Shown here in pieces: positions 27,576-36,244 of a DNA stretch of 38,896 nucleotides (position 1 is its first letter; every line of letters begins with the position of its first letter). The DNA comes from a virus. The notes under the pieces were generated by a model, which did no database searches, had not been told where the DNA came from, and was given only the letters and a program-made list of their open reading frames with translations. Made by a program: the position numbers and the translations under genes. Location: IMG/VR virus record IMGVR_UViG_3300032294_000793, positions 1 through 38,896 of that record, one strand, 5' to 3'.

Positions 27576-27870
27576 ATAGTCGTAAGACTATGGTAGGAGC
27601 GGTTTGCCGTCCTATCTCTTACCCCGTCAAAGTTGTTATACCGCAGTATTAGCTTATAGATAAAGCGCTCGCAAGAGAGAAGGTGGTTTGAGTCCACCAC
27701 TACTGTATGCAGATCGTGGCCTACTCCGGCACTAGCTGGTGTAGGAGCGTAGTATAGTGGCGAAGGAGCGGGTGATGGTGCTACAGCGTCGGCGGACCCA
27801 ACGAAGTTCTGTATTACAGTTGGTAAGGTACGTGTCTAGCTAGTGTGTGCAGACGCTAGTTACTGTAGCA
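27576..27870 (+). ncRNA. Structured gene-free region with tRNA-like element
   Basis: No gene fits 27573-27886. Visible folds: ATAGTC/GACTAT around GTAA (27576-27591); TAGG-CGG with CCG-CCTA (about 27594-27614); a tRNA-like piece at 27643-27706 with acceptor GCAGTA/TACTGT, D arm GCTT/AAGC, a mini-hairpin CTC-GCAA-GAG where an anticodon arm should be, and T arm GGTGG-TTTGAGT-CCACC; then an imperfect ten-pair hairpin with CCTAC/GTAGG near 27720-27747. It may be a stable RNA, a processing region, or decayed tRNA genes. Confidence 0.5.
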
Positions 27871-27886
27871 ATTTTAGGAGATTTCC

Positions 27887-28219
27887 ATGACTACCAAAGT
27901 TTGCGTGCTAGAAAGTTATAGACTTAAACAAACATTGTACAAGAAGCTTAAGCTACGGTTCAATCTTTGGCGGCATAGAAACATGCCATTAAATTTTAGA
28001 TTATACATAGTAAGATATGGATATTCTTGGTACGTAACTATTGCCAAACCTATTGAAAGCGTAGAAGATCGCTACGTAACTAGGTACACATATATTATTC
28101 TGTGGTCAGAATGTAACTGCCTAAATAAAGGGGATACTCATAAAGTAGAAGTTTGGAACAGTGATCTACTTATTCTTAGACCAAAGCTATACGAAATTAG
28201 CAAGGAAGATATTCTATGA
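27887..28219 (+). CDS. Unknown basic protein, 110 residues
   Basis: It has an AGGAGA ribosome site. The product is basic and aromatic (LKQTLYKKLKLRFNLWRHRN; YIVRYGYSWYVTIAKPI) with two Cys in SECNCLN. No family is recognised. It overlaps the helicase start by four bases, so it is part of the replication operon. Confidence 0.7.
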   Translation: MTTKVCVLESYRLKQTLYKKLKLRFNLWRHRNMPLNFRLYIVRYGYSWYVTIAKPIESVEDRYVTRYTYIILWSECNCLNKGDTHKVEVWNSDLLILRPKLYEISKEDIL

Positions 28220-29439
28220 GCGTAGAAAAAAGCCTTTTGAAGTCGTTGTTTAATCATAACTTCTACATGGAAGTAAAGCCGTTCTGCGTAGACAGGCTAT
28301 TTCCAGATACAGTCCAAATGGTTTGGGGAAGCTTGAAACATGCCCATGAGCACCATACGTCAGACATTAACGCGACTGAACTTAAGGCTATCTTTCTGGC
28401 TACTAATCCAGCAGCTACGTCTGCTCAAAAGCAAGTATTTGATATACTTGTGGCTGAAATCCAGGAAGCAGAGACTATATCGGTCGATGTTGCGAAAAGC
28501 ACTATCCAGGCCATGTGGAAGCGAGAAATGGCCCGTGAGATTGCTGAGAAGGCTGTTGATATCGGCAATGGAGGCACAACATCGTTTGCTGATATCGAGG
28601 CACTGATTTCCAAAGCTGCTGATAATACACTTCCACAGGAAACTTACGTAGAGGTATCTGATGACATTGACAAACTCCTTGAAGAAGCCTCAGATGGTCA
28701 TAGGTGGATGTTTAACATCCCGGGACTTAGGGAAAAGGTCAATGGCATCGGGCATGGAGAGTTTGCCGTGGTATTTGCTCGTCCAGAAACAGGAAAAACA
28801 GCTTTCCACGTATCTCTCAGCGCTGCTCCCAGCGGATTCATTTCGCAAGGGGCTTCCGTCCATTGTATTGTCAATGAGGAACCGGCGTATCGAACAATGC
28901 TTCGGGCCGTATCAGCGTACACCGGGAAGAGCAGAGATGAGATTATTGCTAACCCTGATGAAACTAAGCAACTCTTCTCACCTGTTAAGGGCAAGCTCAA
29001 ATACATTGATAGCGTCGATTTTAGCGTGGAAGGTCTAGATGCTTATGTACGCAAAAAGAAACCAGACATTCTTATCATCGACCAGCTTGATAAAATTCAC
29101 GTGGACGGATCGTTTGCGCGTACGGACGAACGGCTCAAGGCTATATATGTGTATGCCCGTGAGATTGCCAAGCGGAATGGTATCAGTGTTATTGGTCTTT
29201 CACAAGCATCCGCTGATGCGGAAGGGAAAACCATTCTGTCAATGGACCAGCTTGAGAATAGCAGAACTGGCAAGGCAGCAGAAGCAGACGTTATCATTGG
29301 AATTGGCAAATCTCCTATGTCGAACGATGGAGAAGACTCGCCCGCTAGAACGATTAATGTGCTTAAAAATAAAATCACGGGCTGGCACGGTGTTATACCA
29401 TGTATCCTAAGAGGGGCAGTGTCGAGGTATGAGGCTTAA
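28216..29439 (+). CDS. DnaB-like replicative helicase
   Basis: A 407-residue RecA-fold helicase that unwinds DNA 5' to 3' at the fork. The N-terminal 140 residues are helical and resemble the DnaB N-domain. Walker A is ARPETGKTA (188-196), Walker B is DILIIDQLD (D289), and a GLSQAS segment follows as the H3-like motif. RTGKAAEADVIIGI and the C-terminal ILRGAVSRYEA are typical of the family. It pairs with the primase upstream. It overlaps both neighbouring genes. Confidence 0.92.
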   Translation: MSVEKSLLKSLFNHNFYMEVKPFCVDRLFPDTVQMVWGSLKHAHEHHTSDINATELKAIFLATNPAATSAQKQVFDILVAEIQEAETISVDVAKSTIQAMWKREMAREIAEKAVDIGNGGTTSFADIEALISKAADNTLPQETYVEVSDDIDKLLEEASDGHRWMFNIPGLREKVNGIGHGEFAVVFARPETGKTAFHVSLSAAPSGFISQGASVHCIVNEEPAYRTMLRAVSAYTGKSRDEIIANPDETKQLFSPVKGKLKYIDSVDFSVEGLDAYVRKKKPDILIIDQLDKIHVDGSFARTDERLKAIYVYAREIAKRNGISVIGLSQASADAEGKTILSMDQLENSRTGKAAEADVIIGIGKSPMSNDGEDSPARTINVLKNKITGWHGVIPCILRGAVSRYEA

Positions 29440-30370
29440 TCCCTACACAGATGTTAAGGAGTATAAGAGCGGAGACTTCTTAGAGTTTGCTAAGGAGTAC
29501 GGCCTTACTATCAATACCAACCAGCACGATAAGGTTCTGTGCGCTATTGCCTTACTAAGAACATGGTGGAATTCCACCCGTCAAGCTATGTTTGTACAAA
29601 GTGCTGGAGAATTCAATAGAAGATACACTCCTGTAATTGCTGGTGGGGCCATTAGCAGAATCTTTAGGAAAGACGATGGTGGCGATATTGATGTTTATGG
29701 TCGTCATACTAGAAGTATAGCAACTGCTTTTATTAGACAGTATGGTACTCAGTCCGTAATTAATAAGTCAGACCATTCTATGCTTAAGCTTCGTGTCGAA
29801 GCTATGGAGTACAATTTTATCTACGACACAGAAGGTTATCCAGATATTATCTTGGATACGTTTGATTTTAATATCTGTCGTCTAGCCTACTCTGTAGTAG
29901 ACGATAAAATTTACTATGTAGATGAAGCTATTACTGACCTACGTAGAAAGACTTTATCCTTTGCCAAAACCAATTGGGCTAACGTTCAAAATAAAAAGTA
30001 TAAAAACCTAAGACATTCCCGTATTCAGAAATATGCTGCTATGGGATATAATCTAGACTTTGACGAGATAATGGCTACAATTCCTTTAGGTGACGCTGAG
30101 GAAATTAAAGAGGATGATTCGACTACGCTAACAGAGACGGAGCAGTATGATTTGTTTCATGACTTGATGGGTGAAGCGACTAGACTATACTATGAACGGT
30201 ATGGTAGACCTGTAGATACTTCGGGAGATACCACTACTTTGACTAATACTGTAAATAATCCTGTATATGTAGTAACACAACAATCAAGATGGCAAAGAGT
30301 AGAAATCACAGATGGACAACCGATTACTGGTTATAGACTTAGAAACAACGTTTCAAACGTCGTCAGATAA
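29429..30370 (+). CDS. Nucleotidyltransferase-fold protein
   Basis: A 313-residue protein. VIAGGAISRIF (69-79) followed by GGDIDVY (84-90) has the GG/S and DxD pattern of the polymerase-beta-like nucleotidyltransferase fold, and a third acidic position fits ILDTFDFNICR (D143 or D146). LRRKTLSFAKTNW and SRIQKYAAMGYNL follow, as in phage proteins of this type. These enzymes add nucleotides to RNA or proteins; the substrate here is unknown. The gene sits between helicase and polymerase and overlaps the polymerase start by 59 bases. Confidence 0.7.
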   Translation: MRLNPYTDVKEYKSGDFLEFAKEYGLTINTNQHDKVLCAIALLRTWWNSTRQAMFVQSAGEFNRRYTPVIAGGAISRIFRKDDGGDIDVYGRHTRSIATAFIRQYGTQSVINKSDHSMLKLRVEAMEYNFIYDTEGYPDIILDTFDFNICRLAYSVVDDKIYYVDEAITDLRRKTLSFAKTNWANVQNKKYKNLRHSRIQKYAAMGYNLDFDEIMATIPLGDAEEIKEDDSTTLTETEQYDLFHDLMGEATRLYYERYGRPVDTSGDTTTLTNTVNNPVYVVTQQSRWQRVEITDGQPITGYRLRNNVSNVVR

Positions 30371-32420
30371 AAGGATTGACCCTACCCCTTACCACCCTTC
30401 CAATAGAATTGTAAGTATTGGAGCTAGGTTCGTAGAGGGAGATAAATCCGAGTCTCTTTATACTGTGCTGTATCACTCCGCGTATAACAATGGGCCTTGC
30501 CCTACTATCGCGGAGGATATAGCAAAGTTTAAGAACTGGCTGGCTAATGCCGATGTTATCGTAGGCCATAACCTCAAGTTTGATTTGTCTTGGTTACTTG
30601 AGGCTGGCTTCGATATACCTTTCTCCAAAGTCTTTTGGGACACTATGATAGCGGAGTACGTATTGGCTCGCGGACAAAAGCCGGGCATGAGCCTGGATGA
30701 TGCCTGTGAACGATACGGACTTCCGTCAAAGGACAAGGCTATCAGTGAGTTTCTCGACAAAGGAATCAGCTTTGAGAACATACCGATAGACACCGTAATC
30801 AAGTATGGAGCTAACGACGTAGATATTACATATCAGCTTTATCAGCATCAGAGAAGAGCTATGTCAGACCGCACCAATATCGGCCTGACAAAGACTATCG
30901 AAATGATGAACCAGATGATGTTCGTACTTACGGATATCGAGCGTAAGGGTATCAATATAGACCAAGATGCACTTGAACAAGTGCGTAAACAGTACGAAGA
31001 AGAGAGAGTTCAGCTTGATAAGCTTCTTAAAGAGATTTTGGTTGAGGTTATGGGAGACACACCAATCAACCTCGACAGCCCAGAGCAATTATGTAAAGTC
31101 ATCTACTCCCGATCAGTCACAGATAAGGACAAGTGGGCGGATACTTTCGGCCTCGGAGTTGACACAAGAGGAAGCGTCAAGAAACGAAGAAAGCCTAAGA
31201 GACTTACGAAATCCGAATTCGTGGTTGCGGTTAGAGAGCTTACCGTACCAATTTATCGTACAAGAGCAAGCCAATGCCCTACTTGCGGAGGCAGAGGCCA
31301 TATCGTACAATATAAGAAGGATGGGACTCCAGCAAAGCGCCCATCAAAATGTAAAGTTTGCGACGGAAAAGGGATTGTCTATACATCCACTGGCGTTATC
31401 GCTGGCTTACGCTGCGTGCCGACCGGCCCCGAGATTGCTACGGCGCTTGGTTTTTCTACGGATGGGGATACCCTGGACCTACTTAAGTCAAATGGAAAAG
31501 GCAGGGCTGTAGAGTTTCTGACAGCGCTTAGCCGTAAGAACGCGATTGATACATACATAACAACGTTTATCGGCGGTATTAAACGTGGTATTCGAGCCGA
31601 TGGTCTGCTTCACACAAGCTTCATGCAGTGCGTTGCGGCTACTGGACGACTATCTTCTCGCGATCCAAACTTCCAAAATCTACCACGAGCCAACAACTTT
31701 CCCATTCGTAAGACTATTATCTCCCGTTGGCCCGGTGGAAAGATTGCCGATATCGACTTTGCACAGCTAGAGTTTCGTTGTGCAGTAGCTATGGCTAACT
31801 GCCCTCAAGGTCTTAAAGACATTATGGAAGGGGCAGACATTCACTCTAATACTGCAAAGGTATTAACAGATAATGGTCAGTCCACAAGTAGACAAGACGC
31901 TAAGGCGCACACCTTTAAGCCTCTGTACGGAGGCACAACTGGCACGCCTGCCGAGCAAGCTTACTACGCCTCATTTCTCGCTCGCTATAGCGGAATTCGA
32001 GCTTGGCAACAGCACCTACAGGATTCAGCGATTAGGGACAACATTATCAGACTTCCTAGTGGGCGTGAGTATTTCTTTCCGGGGGCTAAGAGAAGATGGG
32101 ATGGAAGTTCCACATTTGCCACCCAAATTAAGAATTACCCTGTTCAGGGGTTTGCGACCGGCGATATCGTTCCAACTGTCGTCATCGCCCTACATGAGTT
32201 TCTCCGAAGCCTCGGATGTAAAACATGTATTATCAATACCGTACATGACTCGATTACTCTGGACGTACATCCAGATGAAATGGACGTGGTTGGTAAGGCG
32301 GTTGGGTATTTCAAAAATGTAAACAGACTTATCGAAGAGCGATACGGATTTACTACAGAAGTTCCTTTTACCGTTGATGCTAAGATCGGACCTAACTGGA
32401 TGGAAGGAAAGACCATATGA
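30312..32420 (+). CDS. DNA polymerase, family A, with zinc-finger insertion
   Basis: A 702-residue replicative polymerase with 3'-5' proofreading. Exonuclease: D9 and E11 in LLVIDLETT, D91 in HNLKFDL, D169 in YGANDVD. Polymerase: TGRLSSRDPNFQNLP (444-458), motif A DFAQLEFR (482-489), motif B R527-K531-F535-YG540, and motif C VHDS (644-647), with Ser where bacterial enzymes have Glu. F535 at the dNTP-selecting position predicts discrimination against dideoxynucleotides. Between them, residues 322-354 carry two CxxCxGxG repeats (C322, C325, C347, C350), a DnaJ-like zinc finger. The start overlaps the upstream gene. Confidence 0.95.
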   Translation: MDNRLLVIDLETTFQTSSDKRIDPTPYHPSNRIVSIGARFVEGDKSESLYTVLYHSAYNNGPCPTIAEDIAKFKNWLANADVIVGHNLKFDLSWLLEAGFDIPFSKVFWDTMIAEYVLARGQKPGMSLDDACERYGLPSKDKAISEFLDKGISFENIPIDTVIKYGANDVDITYQLYQHQRRAMSDRTNIGLTKTIEMMNQMMFVLTDIERKGINIDQDALEQVRKQYEEERVQLDKLLKEILVEVMGDTPINLDSPEQLCKVIYSRSVTDKDKWADTFGLGVDTRGSVKKRRKPKRLTKSEFVVAVRELTVPIYRTRASQCPTCGGRGHIVQYKKDGTPAKRPSKCKVCDGKGIVYTSTGVIAGLRCVPTGPEIATALGFSTDGDTLDLLKSNGKGRAVEFLTALSRKNAIDTYITTFIGGIKRGIRADGLLHTSFMQCVAATGRLSSRDPNFQNLPRANNFPIRKTIISRWPGGKIADIDFAQLEFRCAVAMANCPQGLKDIMEGADIHSNTAKVLTDNGQSTSRQDAKAHTFKPLYGGTTGTPAEQAYYASFLARYSGIRAWQQHLQDSAIRDNIIRLPSGREYFFPGAKRRWDGSSTFATQIKNYPVQGFATGDIVPTVVIALHEFLRSLGCKTCIINTVHDSITLDVHPDEMDVVGKAVGYFKNVNRLIEERYGFTTEVPFTVDAKIGPNWMEGKTI

Positions 32421-32602
32421 GCAAGCTTAGACTTACAGCTACAGTCACTGTCGTAATACATCACGACACTAAGGAAGCTCTTATGATTGACTACCAATCG
32501 GTACAGGCACGATTCAGTCACGTAAAAGCTAAGATGTTAAAAGCAGGAGACGACATTACAATGGATATCAAGGTAGAGAAAGTAGAAACACCAAATGGCT
32601 GA
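32417..32602 (+). CDS. Small unknown protein after polymerase
   Basis: A 61-residue protein starting in an ATGA overlap with the polymerase stop. MSKLRLTATVTVVIHHDTKE is a beta-like start; DDITMDIKVEKVETP ends it. It overlaps the next gene by eight bases. Small beta proteins here may be accessory factors, but no family is recognised. Confidence 0.68.
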   Translation: MSKLRLTATVTVVIHHDTKEALMIDYQSVQARFSHVKAKMLKAGDDITMDIKVEKVETPNG

Positions 32603-32801
32603 CCAATACGCACCAGAACTTAAAGAGGCTATTGCTAGATTAGAAAATCTTATTATAGCGTATAGAGCTAACAACAAGAAGCCTCCAACTAAAGTACTTA
32701 TCAACGACGATGATGAAGATCAAAGCTGGCTTATGTGGGCAGCAAAGACACTTGGTATGCCATATGAAAGAACAACTAAATTTCGTACGAAAGTCGTATG
32801 A
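32595..32801 (+). CDS. Small unknown acidic protein, 68 residues
   Basis: It starts inside the end of the previous gene. The product has a helical start (PELKEAIARLENLIIAYRAN) and an acidic INDDDEDQSWLMWAAKTLG segment. It ends seven bases before the -35 box of the next promoter. No family is recognised. Confidence 0.68.
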   Translation: MADQYAPELKEAIARLENLIIAYRANNKKPPTKVLINDDDEDQSWLMWAAKTLGMPYERTTKFRTKVV

Positions 32802-32807
32802 TTTATC

Positions 32808-32836
32808 TTGACAGTTCAGCTTTTATTTGCTATACT
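32808..32836 (+). promoter_or_regulatory. Promoter F for the recombination/SSB unit
   Basis: TTGACA (32808-32813), 17 bases, TATACT (32831-32836), with TGC before the -10. Start near 32843, then a 36-base leader with CCGGGCATGGTGCCCG hairpin and an AGGAAAGAG ribosome site before 32879. Confidence 0.85.
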
Positions 32837-32878
32837 GTTTAGACAATCCGGGCATGGTGCCCGTAGGAAAGAGAAAAC

Positions 32879-33739
32879 ATGACAACTGATTTGACGACTA
32901 TTGACAATATGACACAAGACGCCTTGATGGAGTTCATCGGGCAAGGCGGACTAAAGAGTGGTCCTAGCGTACCTTCGCTAATGATTAATCGCGATGCGGA
33001 AAACGATGATGGCAAGCAATTGCCAATCGGTACATACGCAGCCTATTCTAACGAACATAAGAAGGTAGTCTATTCCAAGACCGCCACACTTCGCCCTGTT
33101 ATGCGAGTGTTCCAGTATCGTATTTGGGATGAGGCTAAGAAGGAATACAAGAACCGTTCCGTATTCATCAAGCGCTGGAACGACGAGGCGTTCGACGAGC
33201 TAGGCGGTCTAGCTTGCGGTAAGGTATCGCGTAAGAAGGCTGAGACTTTGCCAGAGGCAGAGAAGGTTAAGCAGAAGGCTATCAAGACCCGCGTTGTAGT
33301 ATTTGGTCTATTGTCGATGGTCGGCCAGACCGAAGATGGTGATGCTGTCGAGATTACTGACCAGCTAGTAGCGTGGTCGGCTTCCGGTAGCTCTTTTATT
33401 CCACTGTCCGAGCCAATCGATAAGCTAAGCGAAAAGACTCCCATGTTCACGAAGCGCATGGTACTTACCGCTCCTAAGCGTAACAAGGAAGGTTCTACAG
33501 TCTGGTACACTCCAGAGATTGCATGGTCGGAGGACAACTATCCGTTCGATGCTTCCGTACGTGATGCTATTATTACGGCACAGCAGTACATTGACTCCAC
33601 TAATAGAGAAGTTCTGGATAAGTGGAACAACGCCACCAAAAAGCGTGCTAAGGCTCCAGGTGACGATAAGGTAATCGATATCACTAAGGAACTTGAGCTA
33701 CAGGACGAAGCTCCTTTAAACGATAAGATTCCCTTCTAA
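32879..33739 (+). CDS. Probable single-stranded DNA-binding protein
   Basis: A 286-residue protein with its own promoter. The middle is beta-rich with aromatic and basic strands (YSKTATLRPVMRVFQYRIWD; NRSVFIKRWNDEAF; TRVVVFGLLSMVGQTEDGD), compatible with an OB fold. It ends ELELQDEAPLNDKIPF: an acidic tail with the IPF tip found at the end of bacterial SSB proteins, where it recruits other replication proteins. It lies before two nuclease genes. The tail and context support the call; the fold itself is not certain. The stop overlaps the next start. Confidence 0.72.
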   Translation: MTTDLTTIDNMTQDALMEFIGQGGLKSGPSVPSLMINRDAENDDGKQLPIGTYAAYSNEHKKVVYSKTATLRPVMRVFQYRIWDEAKKEYKNRSVFIKRWNDEAFDELGGLACGKVSRKKAETLPEAEKVKQKAIKTRVVVFGLLSMVGQTEDGDAVEITDQLVAWSASGSSFIPLSEPIDKLSEKTPMFTKRMVLTAPKRNKEGSTVWYTPEIAWSEDNYPFDASVRDAIITAQQYIDSTNREVLDKWNNATKKRAKAPGDDKVIDITKELELQDEAPLNDKIPF

Positions 33740-34689
33740 TGAACCTTATTCTGGCACAAGTCCAGGGCTTTCTACAGGCCGCTATGGATGGTAAGGTCGA
33801 GATTGACCCTAAACTCATAGACGAGTTTGCAGACAACGTTAAGGCGGCGGTAACTCGCCGCTTTAGCGAGCCCAACAAGCACGAGTTTACACTACGAGCG
33901 TCCAACGTAGGTAGACCTACTTGCCAGCTACAGATGGAAGCCGCAGGAGCTACAGGTGATGATCCGGCGTATTCCGACATTATGAGAAACATGTTCGGAG
34001 ACATAATCGAGCAGTTGGCTATTCTCGTAATGAGAGCGGCTAGAGTTGATATTCGTAGCACTCAAGGGCCTATCCGAATTAACATCGGAGGCATCGATCT
34101 TAAGGGTACATATGACATTGACATTGGCGGCAAAATATACGATATTAAGTCTTGCAGTAAATACGCCTTTAACCACAAATTTGGTCCTCGCGGTGGTTTT
34201 ATGGCTATCAAAAATAGCGATGACTTTGGATATGTAGCACAAGGATATCTGTATGCGGAAGCAGAAAAGAAGCCGTTCGGCGGCTGGATCGCCGTCAACA
34301 AAGAGACGGGCGAGTGGGCAGTCACGGAAGCCCCGGACGACGGCGGTCCATATAGACATGAAGCACTTGATAAAGCTGATGCGGCTATTAGGACCATCAC
34401 TACTAAACAGCCGTTCAAAAGATGCTTTGAAGACGAACAAGAGCTATTTAGAGGTAAGCCTACAGGGAACACCGTTCTTGGAACTACATGCTCGTTCTGC
34501 CAATACAAAACGAAGTGCTGGCCGGGAGTGCAGCTAAGACCTCAAGCCTTGTCCAAAGCTATGTCTCCTAAATTAGTTTGGTACACTAAATACGTAGAGA
34601 CTGATAAAATGCAGAAGGGAGACTTAGGTGGCGAAGACAGTACAAAGCCGGAAGGCGAAGGGCCGCAGACTACAGCAACTAGTACGTGA
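33739..34689 (+). CDS. Cas4/RecB-like nuclease with iron-sulfur Cys set
   Basis: A 316-residue PD-(D/E)XK nuclease. GTYDIDIGGKIYDIKSCSK holds the catalytic D126, D135 and K137. C62 (RPTCQLQ) plus C251, C254 and C260 (TTCSFCQYKTKC) match the four-Cys iron-sulfur cluster of Cas4 and AddB-type nucleases. It would process DNA ends during recombination or degrade host DNA. There is no CRISPR array in the window, so this is a phage recombination enzyme. Its end overlaps the next gene by 62 bases. Confidence 0.85.
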   Translation: MNLILAQVQGFLQAAMDGKVEIDPKLIDEFADNVKAAVTRRFSEPNKHEFTLRASNVGRPTCQLQMEAAGATGDDPAYSDIMRNMFGDIIEQLAILVMRAARVDIRSTQGPIRINIGGIDLKGTYDIDIGGKIYDIKSCSKYAFNHKFGPRGGFMAIKNSDDFGYVAQGYLYAEAEKKPFGGWIAVNKETGEWAVTEAPDDGGPYRHEALDKADAAIRTITTKQPFKRCFEDEQELFRGKPTGNTVLGTTCSFCQYKTKCWPGVQLRPQALSKAMSPKLVWYTKYVETDKMQKGDLGGEDSTKPEGEGPQTTATST

Positions 34690-34993
34690 TAGGATCATAG
34701 CTAGCTTTCCAGAACTGACATTAGACGATGTTCGTTCTACTAGTATGGGGGCTGGCGGTACCGATGTACTTCTATCTGCCAAAGCTAAATCTCTATTTCC
34801 CTATGCTGTAGAATGTAAAGCACAGGAAGGCTATAAAAAGCTATACGATGCTTTCGATCAGGCTAATGAACATTCAGCCGGTAAAAACGAAGAGCTTAAT
34901 ACATTCCCACTACTCGTAATTAAATCCAACAATAAGGAGCCACTAGCCGTAGTATCGTTCGATTACTTTATGCGCCTAGTAAAAAGACAATGA
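34628..34993 (+). CDS. Small PD-(D/E)XK nuclease, resolvase-like
   Basis: A 121-residue basic protein. RSTSMGAGGTDVLLS (D46) and PYAVECKAQEGYK (E62, K64) form the PD-(D/E)XK site. The size and layout (basic N-terminus, then the catalytic core) match small phage nucleases such as Holliday junction resolvase-like or VRR-NUC enzymes. It may resolve branched replication intermediates. It overlaps both neighbouring genes. Specific substrate is inferred only. Confidence 0.8.
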   Translation: MAKTVQSRKAKGRRLQQLVRDRIIASFPELTLDDVRSTSMGAGGTDVLLSAKAKSLFPYAVECKAQEGYKKLYDAFDQANEHSAGKNEELNTFPLLVIKSNNKEPLAVVSFDYFMRLVKRQ

Positions 34994-35250
34994 CAGACAC
35001 AACAGCAAAAGAAGCAGCACCAAATACACCAGCTACGTACGAACTTGGTGCTAACGAAATAGCTATCATCTTTAGTGAACAGGAAGGCGGGCTAAACGCA
35101 CGAGTAGTTAATTCGCTAGAAGCAGATCGCCCAACGCTACTTGTTCCCCTAGTTCGTGGTATCTTCGATGCTCTTAACGAGCAGGGCGGTGCCGATACTC
35201 TAATTCAAAAGGGTATGGCTTCCATTAACGCCGGTCAGACGGTACAGTAA
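34990..35250 (+). CDS. Small unknown acidic protein, 86 residues
   Basis: An ATGA overlap with the nuclease stop. An acidic Thr/Ala-rich start, then ELGANEIAIIFSEQEGG, VNSLEADRPTLLVPLVRGIF and LIQKGMASI. The pattern suggests a small alpha/beta protein. Its stop shares a base with the start of the next gene (TAATG). No family is recognised. Confidence 0.7.
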   Translation: MTDTTAKEAAPNTPATYELGANEIAIIFSEQEGGLNARVVNSLEADRPTLLVPLVRGIFDALNEQGGADTLIQKGMASINAGQTVQ

Positions 35251-36029
35251 TGGACATTCTAGTTATTCCCGACAGCCATGCTAGGCCAGACGTATCGAAT
35301 AACAGATACGCATGGCTAGCCAAACTAGCTTTCGATAGAAAGCCAGACGTCATTATAAACATGGGCGACTGGTTTGACATGCCTTCCCTATCTTCGTACG
35401 ACAAGGGTAAGAAGTCCTTTGAAGGCCGTAGATACGCATTGGATATCGAAGCTGGCAATAACGCTATTGCACTATTCGAGATTACACTTAACAAGTTAGC
35501 GAAGGAGGAAGCGCAGCGTACTAAGAAAGCAGCTTATCGGCCACGCAAGATTGCGCTAGCCGGTAATCATGAAGAGCGAATTCTTAGAGCGATTAACAAC
35601 CAGTCCGAGCTTGACGGTACAATCGGGTATCACGATTTTCTGTTTAATACTGCTGGCTGGTCTTTCCACGATTTTCTGGAGCCTGTGGTGGTATCTGGCG
35701 TTGCTTTCAGTCATTATTTTGGCTCTGGAGTTATGAACCAGCCAATTGGCGGAGAAAGCCCGGCAGCCTCTCTAGTAAAGAAAAAGTTCCATAGTTGCGT
35801 GGCAGGGCATAGCCATCTTCGTGACTACGCCGAGCGCACGGATGTAACTGGAAAGCGTTTGCAAGGTCTGGTAGCCGGTTGCTACCTTGAACCAGGGCAG
35901 ACAGAAAGCTACGCTGGAGAAGCTCAGAAGCTCTGGTGGAATGGCCTAGTCTATCTACACAACGTTAAGGACGGTACATTCGATCCTGAGTTTATTGGTA
36001 TGGAGCGTATCGTTAAGGAGTATTCTTAA
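35250..36029 (+). CDS. Calcineurin-like metallophosphoesterase
   Basis: A 259-residue protein with all motifs of the fold: DSH (D8, H10), GDW (D40), GNHEER (N106, H107), and GHSH (H187, H189). Two metals in this site hydrolyse phosphoesters of nucleotides, proteins or nucleic acids. Members next to recombination nucleases can act as Mre11/SbcD-like nucleases, but this one lacks the longer capping domains, so the substrate is open. Start and stop are both fused with neighbours by TAATG. Confidence 0.9.
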   Translation: MDILVIPDSHARPDVSNNRYAWLAKLAFDRKPDVIINMGDWFDMPSLSSYDKGKKSFEGRRYALDIEAGNNAIALFEITLNKLAKEEAQRTKKAAYRPRKIALAGNHEERILRAINNQSELDGTIGYHDFLFNTAGWSFHDFLEPVVVSGVAFSHYFGSGVMNQPIGGESPAASLVKKKFHSCVAGHSHLRDYAERTDVTGKRLQGLVAGCYLEPGQTESYAGEAQKLWWNGLVYLHNVKDGTFDPEFIGMERIVKEYS

Positions 36030-36244
36030 TGGACGATACAGTTGATGTTATTAACGAAGCAGTACGAGAAAAGATTAAGAGACGAGCACAAGTAGGTGCT
36101 AAGAAATATGGAGTGACAATTCTTCGTGACGATATCGACTTGGAGGGATGGCTTATTCACCTACAGGAAGAACTTATGGATGCTTCCGTATATATCGAGC
36201 GCACCCTGTATGAACTTAGAAAGAGACAAGATGACCACAAATGA
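36029..36244 (+). CDS. Small MazG-like/pyrophosphohydrolase-related protein
   Basis: A 71-residue protein with a TAATG start. REKIKRRAQVGAKKYGVTIL, then DLEGWLIHLQEELMDASVYI matches a phage family related to all-alpha NTP pyrophosphohydrolases; the EEL-DA is the likely metal-binding helix. The gene overlaps the MazG-like gene that follows. It could trim dNTP or alarmone pools, or be a non-catalytic partner. The family call rests on pattern memory. Confidence 0.7.
   Translation: MDDTVDVINEAVREKIKRRAQVGAKKYGVTILRDDIDLEGWLIHLQEELMDASVYIERTLYELRKRQDDHK

Noticed and set aside
33739-34689. Cas4-like nuclease as part of a CRISPR system
   Set aside because: No repeat-spacer array or other cas genes are visible. 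Phage replication modules often carry Cas4/RecB-like nucleases alone.
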